Shown piece by piece: positions 7,478 to 9,544 of a DNA stretch of 9,544 nucleotides. Position numbers and translations under genes: made by a program. A model generated the notes under the pieces. It made no database searches, was not told where the DNA came from, and was given only the letters and a program-made list of their open reading frames with translations. Within the stretch, counting starts at the first letter, position 1; every line of letters starts with the position of its first letter. Source of the DNA: Ignavibacteriales bacterium (lineage in GTDB: Bacteria; Bacteroidota; Ignavibacteria; UBA10030; SZUA-254); the NCBI GenBank assembly GCA_016207985.1, contig JACQYX010000015.1, forward strand, positions 1 to 9,544. Direction: 5' to 3'.

Positions 7478-7500
7478 GCATCTTTATCTCAAAATATCAT

Positions 7501-7533
7501 AAAAGGGTTCTCATAATTTGGGTACCCTTTTTT
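7501..7533 (+). terminator. Rho-independent terminator of the ribosomal operon
   Basis: AAAAGGGT (7501-7508) pairs perfectly with ACCCTTTT (7524-7531), and six T residues run from 7528 to 7533. The loop is about 15 bases. It lies just after rplQ, the last gene of the alpha operon, and matches an intrinsic terminator for the long + strand transcript. Confidence 0.8.
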
Positions 7534-7593
7534 ATTGATAATAGGTTGCAACATCCGTGTTACCCAACTGTAGGGAATCTTCTCCTGATCTAA

Positions 7594-7655
7594 TGATTGA
7601 CACCTGATATTATTTTCCACCGACTCGTATTTCTTGTTTTTATATCAGGCAATCA
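7594..7655 (+). repeat. Imperfect inverted repeat (14-bp stem, 3-base bulge)
   Basis: TGATTG (7594-7599) pairs with CAATCA (7650-7655), and CCTGATAT (7603-7610) pairs with ATATCAGG (7642-7649). The bases ACA (7600-7602) form a bulge and the loop is 31 bases. The loop contains CCACCGAC (7617-7624), which is complementary to GTCGGTGG at 7717-7724. No T tract follows the stem, so it is not an obvious terminator. It may be part of a structured RNA, a protein-binding site or a relic of a small mobile element. Confidence 0.55.
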
Positions 7656-7675
7656 ATTTCTTGTGAAGGCGTGGC

Positions 7676-7694
7676 ATTGAGTAACAACTACAAT
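7676..7694 (+). repeat. Short hairpin in the gene-free region
   Basis: ATTGAGT (7676-7682) pairs with ACT-(A)-CAAT (7687-7694), giving 7 base pairs with one bulged A and loop AACA. It sits between the larger hairpin and the distant complementary arm at 7717-7724. It is short and AT-rich, so on its own it could be chance. Confidence 0.3.
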
Positions 7695-7814
7695 TTCTTT
7701 CTATCATAAATGGAGCGTCGGTGGTTGCCGTGATATATGAAGTAGCCGTACAGCCATTCTTGATTATGTCAAAATTTAGTATTAATTTGTTTGTAAGAAT
7801 ATTAGGAGTTAACA

Positions 7815-8093
7815 ATGCCAATCATTAAATCTATATCGAGCTTGCGAAATCGCACTCGTGAAATTGCTACAATATGCCACGATCAGAATGAGCCCGTATA
7901 TCTGACCACAAATGGTGAAGGCGATCTTGTTGTTATGAGCATCGACCATTATGAGCGGTTAAAGGCTCAGGTTGACCTGTTTGAAAAACTTGGTGTTGCA
8001 CAAGCTCAATCCGCAGCAGGGCGGAAGGGTATCACTCACAAACAGATGATAGCCAAACTTCGACAAAGAGTCCGCCATGGGCGGGCGCGCTAA
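7815..8093 (+). CDS. Type II antitoxin, Phd/YefM family
   Basis: The 92-residue product has the Phd/YefM fold pattern. The N-terminal DNA-binding part starts PIIKSISSLRNRTREIATICHDQNEP (about 2-27). The family core PVYLTTNGEGDLVVMSIDHYERL (27-49) corresponds to pv.iT.nGkp.av.ms...Y..L. The C-terminal helix (about 50-92) would neutralise a toxin. Such proteins normally pair with a RelE/ParE/YoeB-type toxin encoded just downstream and repress their own promoter. AGGAG at 7804-7808 is a good ribosome binding site for the ATG at 7815. Its 3' end overlaps by 17 bases the start of a toxin frame that an insertion sequence interrupts. It therefore looks like an orphaned antitoxin. Confidence 0.9.
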   Translation: MPIIKSISSLRNRTREIATICHDQNEPVYLTTNGEGDLVVMSIDHYERLKAQVDLFEKLGVAQAQSAAGRKGITHKQMIAKLRQRVRHGRAR

Positions 8094-8121
8094 ATATACA
8101 CTTAAATATCTTCCTGCTGCA

Positions 8122-8133
8122 CAATCCCGCCAA
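8122..8133 (+). repeat. Possible left copy of target-site duplication
   Basis: The 12 bases CAATCCCGCCAA directly precede the left terminal repeat. The three bases after the right terminal repeat (9542-9544) are CAA, equal to the first three of these 12. IS4-family elements often duplicate 8-13 bases. The window ends there, so only 3 of 12 bases can be compared; a 3-bp CAA duplication is equally compatible. Confidence 0.3.
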
Positions 8134-8153
8134 GCGCATAGGCGTCAACCTAA
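8134..8153 (+). repeat. Left terminal inverted repeat of the IS
   Basis: It reads GCGCATAGGCGTCAACCTAA. It matches the reverse complement of 9522-9541 at 17 of 20 positions, differing at positions 7, 8 and 17. The transposase stop codon (8145-8147 on the - strand) lies inside it. Confidence 0.8.
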
Positions 8154-8954
8154 CGCTAAAAGTTTTTGATGATAATTGATTCTATCTTTTCGTTTTTCAT
8201 AAGCACAGTGGTAACTTATTTGATCATAAAGCACAGCGGGACGGAACATATAAAGCGCAACTGCCCAAAATTGTTCCTTGAAGCAACGAGAAAGTTTTAG
8301 TAGGCTGATCGGTCTGTGTTCTTTATTAACCATTACGTTGTCGCTTGTTCCCACGATAAATGTGTGAAAAAGTGTGACAAAAATAAACAATACATACAGA
8401 GCGACTTTAACTTGCATCGCTGAGACGTGATGGAAACTTGCAAGATGAAAATGACTTTTCCATGCCTTAAAAATTGTTTCAATTCTCCAGCGAAGACCGT
8501 ACAATGCTGCAACATCATGGGCAGAGAGTGTTTGAGCATCGACGTTTAGGAGAAATATATTCCATCCCAACAATGCAAGATGTTCTTTACTCGGATTGAG
8601 ACGATGGTCTCTGTTGGCTTTCAATCTTCGCCGCCGTTGTGCCGTAATAACAGGATCTACCGGCAAAGCAATTAACCGAACATTTAAACGTTCCCTTGTA
8701 CCAACTATGACGGAACTATCGTATATCGGGTGTTTTCTAAGCATTCTGAGCAACTTTATTCGCTTTCCATTGTGAGGATTGCTTAGCACGGTTCCATGTC
8801 GTAAGCGAGTAATAAAGAAAGCACCTCGTTGCTGAAGACTTGTTAATGCATTCAGTACAAAATACCCTAAATCTCGAATGAGAAGATCACCACGATTGAC
8901 AAACTCAAGCATTGTGCTTGCAACGTGTTGATCATTGATCGTGAATGGGGACAT
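8145..8954 (-). pseudogene. IS4-family transposase, C-terminal part after in-frame stop
   Basis: From the ATG at 8954 the frame gives 269 residues. It is in the same frame as the N-terminal part, only six codons after the TGA. Asp28 (LLIRDLGYF) is the second catalytic Asp of the DDE triad. YGLRWRIETIFKAWK supplies the IS4-family Y-x2-R-x3-E-x6-K signature, with Tyr152, Arg155, Glu159 (catalytic) and Lys166. Between them lies a beta-rich insertion (about 50-145) as in IS4 transposases. In full-frame numbering these are Asp198, Tyr322, Arg325, Glu329 and Lys336. Nothing else in this part is damaged. ATG 8954 is an internal methionine (WFWMSPFTIND) rather than a true start, and the product alone lacks the first catalytic Asp. 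Confidence 0.9.
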
Positions 8955-8964
8955 CCAAAACCAA

Positions 8965-8981
8965 TCCCGATTTCATCGGGA
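8965..8981. repeat. Perfect 7-bp palindrome carrying the transposase stop
   Basis: TCCCGAT (8965-8971), spacer TTC, ATCGGGA (8975-8981). On the - strand the TGA at 8975-8973 begins in the stem and ends in the spacer. Removing 15 bases of it would leave an uninterrupted transposase frame, so an in-frame palindrome insertion is a plausible origin. Confidence 0.7.
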
Positions 8982-9464
8982 CTCTTTCATGACATTATAC
9001 ACCGCTTGAATCTTGACAAGTGCAATGTCGTGGTTTATCTGGTTTCTACTTCCAGGAAAAACCGTTGACAACTGAGATGGAAGTCGCACTGTTGTGCTAT
9101 CATGTAATAAAATGCGTGTAAATTGAGAGGGAATTGCTTTATCCACAGTTTTAAGTTTCTGACCAATCGTATACGCAAGAACGCCTTCAAGATATCGAAC
9201 AACCGATTCATTCATCCGCTTGCTAATTGCTTGTTTAGAAATCCGTATCCCCTTCAACAAACCCATACTCATCGCAATGCTTGAAAGAGAGTTGGCGCCT
9301 TGAAGAACTCTAAGAAACAGCGCAATAAGAAAGCTCTTGGGGTCAATCTTTCTCGGTGCTCTCTTTATAAATCCACTCTCTATGGCTAATGTTGTCAGTC
9401 TCTCTCCTTTCAGAAACATTATTAATTTTTCAACAATTGGTTCGATTTTAACTAAGTTTGACAT
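8973..9464 (-). pseudogene. IS4-family transposase, N-terminal part before in-frame stop
   Basis: The ATG at 9464 is preceded on the - strand by AAAGGG (about 9472-9477), giving a clear start. The 163 residues hold the helical N-terminal domain (about 1-100, including SKQAISKRMNES, which looks like a helix-turn-helix part) and the first catalytic residue, Asp122, in ILLHDSTTVRLPSQLSTVFPGS. This is the usual IS4 D-S-T motif followed by LP..L...FPGS. The frame continues through QAVYNVMKESR and ends at TGA (8975-8973). Six codons later the C-terminal part resumes in the same frame, so the whole would be 439 codons with one stop. As it stands, no single product has the full DDE triad unless the UGA is read through. 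Confidence 0.9.
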
Positions 9465-9521
9465 GGCTTAACCCTTTCATATTGTATCGGTATTTAGAGT
9501 TAAACCAATCTAATCAACTCC

Positions 9522-9541
9522 TTAAGTTGACGCTAATGCGC
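9522..9541 (-). repeat. Right terminal inverted repeat of the IS
   Basis: Its reverse complement reads GCGCATTAGCGTCAACTTAA and pairs with 8134-8153 at 17 of 20 positions. It lies upstream of the transposase start. It overlaps a small internal palindrome, TCAACT-CCTTA-AGTTGA (9514-9530), that has no equivalent at the left end. Confidence 0.8.
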
Positions 9542-9544
9542 CAA

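Larger units (their letters stand above)
7534..7803. other. Gene-free region between terminator and antitoxin
   Basis: No open frame of plausible length or recognised protein is seen on either strand. The stretch holds the inverted repeats described separately (7594-7655, 7676-7694, and 7617-7624 with 7717-7724). The promoter of the antitoxin gene must lie in its last part, which is very AT-rich (about 7755-7803), but no convincing consensus promoter can be named. Confidence 0.6.
8077..8169 (+). pseudogene. RelE/ParE-like toxin, 5' fragment cut by insertion sequence
   Basis: An ATG at 8077 inside the last codons of the antitoxin opens the +2 frame and reads MGGRAKYTLKYLPAAQSRQ up to about base 8133. 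The K-Y-x-L-K-Y-L-P-A-A-Q pattern resembles the N-terminal strand and start of the first helix of RelE/ParE toxins (typically like YkvkfLpsAlkDL). Overlapping antitoxin-toxin genes are the standard arrangement. At 8134 the terminal repeat of the insertion sequence begins; the frame then reads 11 codons of element sequence and stops at TGA 8167-8169. The toxin body with its catalytic or binding residues is absent here. The match is short, so the exact toxin family is uncertain. Confidence 0.65.
8134..9541 (-). mobile_element. IS4-family insertion sequence, about 1.41 kb
   Basis: The element is bounded by imperfect inverted repeats at 8134-8153 and 9522-9541 (17 of 20 positions match). It contains a single transposase gene on the - strand that fills almost its whole length, the normal architecture for an IS4-family element. 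The transposase stop lies inside the left repeat. The element sits inside the toxin gene of an antitoxin-toxin pair, 41 bases past the antitoxin stop. The transposase is interrupted by one in-frame stop, so this copy may no longer be autonomous. I cannot name the IS. Confidence 0.85.

Noticed and set aside
7706..7734. Very short frame ATGGAGCGTCGGTGGTTGCC ending in TGA
   Set aside because: Only seven codons, with no ribosome binding site, and it includes the arm of an inverted repeat; nothing supports translation.
8955..8990. Selenocysteine insertion at the transposase UGA
   Set aside because: A bacterial SECIS hairpin lies just downstream of the UGA with a specific loop; here the UGA is inside a short stem-loop. 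No transposase of this type is known to need selenocysteine, and all catalytic residues are accounted for elsewhere.
8145..9464. UGA reassigned as a sense codon, suggested by the in-frame TGA in the transposase and the absence of TGA stops in the ribosomal genes
   Set aside because: The operon genes end in TAA or TAG, but that is common in highly expressed genes of AT-leaning genomes. TGG is used for Trp throughout and no operon gene has an internal TGA. The transposase itself ends in TGA, and the operon resembles FCB bacteria, which are not known for reassigning UGA.
9514..9530. Palindrome TCAACT-CCTTA-AGTTGA at the right IS end as a regulator that hides the transposase ribosome binding site
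   Set aside because: The ribosome binding site at about 9472-9477 is roughly 40 bases away and is not part of the palindrome. There is no complementary segment near it, so sequestration is not supported.

Overview
The window is the distal half of a bacterial spc ribosomal-protein operon running straight into the alpha operon, all on the + strand. It starts at the last codons of rpsH and continues rplF, rplR, a tRNA-Gln gene, rpsE, rpmD, rplO, secY, map, infA, rpmJ, rpsM, rpsK, rpsD, rpoA, rplQ. A rho-independent terminator follows at about 7501-7533. The gene order (secY followed by map with no adk between, then infA-rpmJ-rpsM-rpsK-rpsD-rpoA-rplQ), the zinc-knuckle S4, the absence of an encoded CCA on the tRNA and the charged tail on L17 suggest a member of the Bacteroidota/Chlorobi/Ignavibacteria side of the FCB group. 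That placement is inference from gene order and protein character, not a phylogeny.

Three things break the standard layout. A complete tRNA-Gln(UUG) gene lies between rplR and rpsE, on the operon strand. The map gene lacks about 48 N-terminal codons, and its remaining frame runs out of the secY 3' end. The rpoA gene lacks a block equivalent to about E. coli residues 64-163 and changes frame at the junction. Both protein genes are normally essential, so the two lesions are either assembly errors or real deletions compensated elsewhere.

After the terminator comes about 280 bases without a gene. It contains three possible RNA stems whose pairings interlock in pseudoknot topology. Next is a Phd/YefM-type antitoxin gene (7815-8093). 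The overlapping start of its toxin partner (8077) is readable for only about 19 codons before an IS4-family insertion sequence interrupts it.

The insertion sequence (about 8134-9541, 1.4 kb, imperfect 20-bp terminal inverted repeats) carries a transposase on the - strand. The transposase has all DDE and Y-R-E-K landmarks, but a single in-frame TGA lies inside a perfect 7-bp palindrome and splits the 439-codon frame. The window ends 3 bases beyond the right inverted repeat, so the rest of the toxin gene, if present, is outside it.
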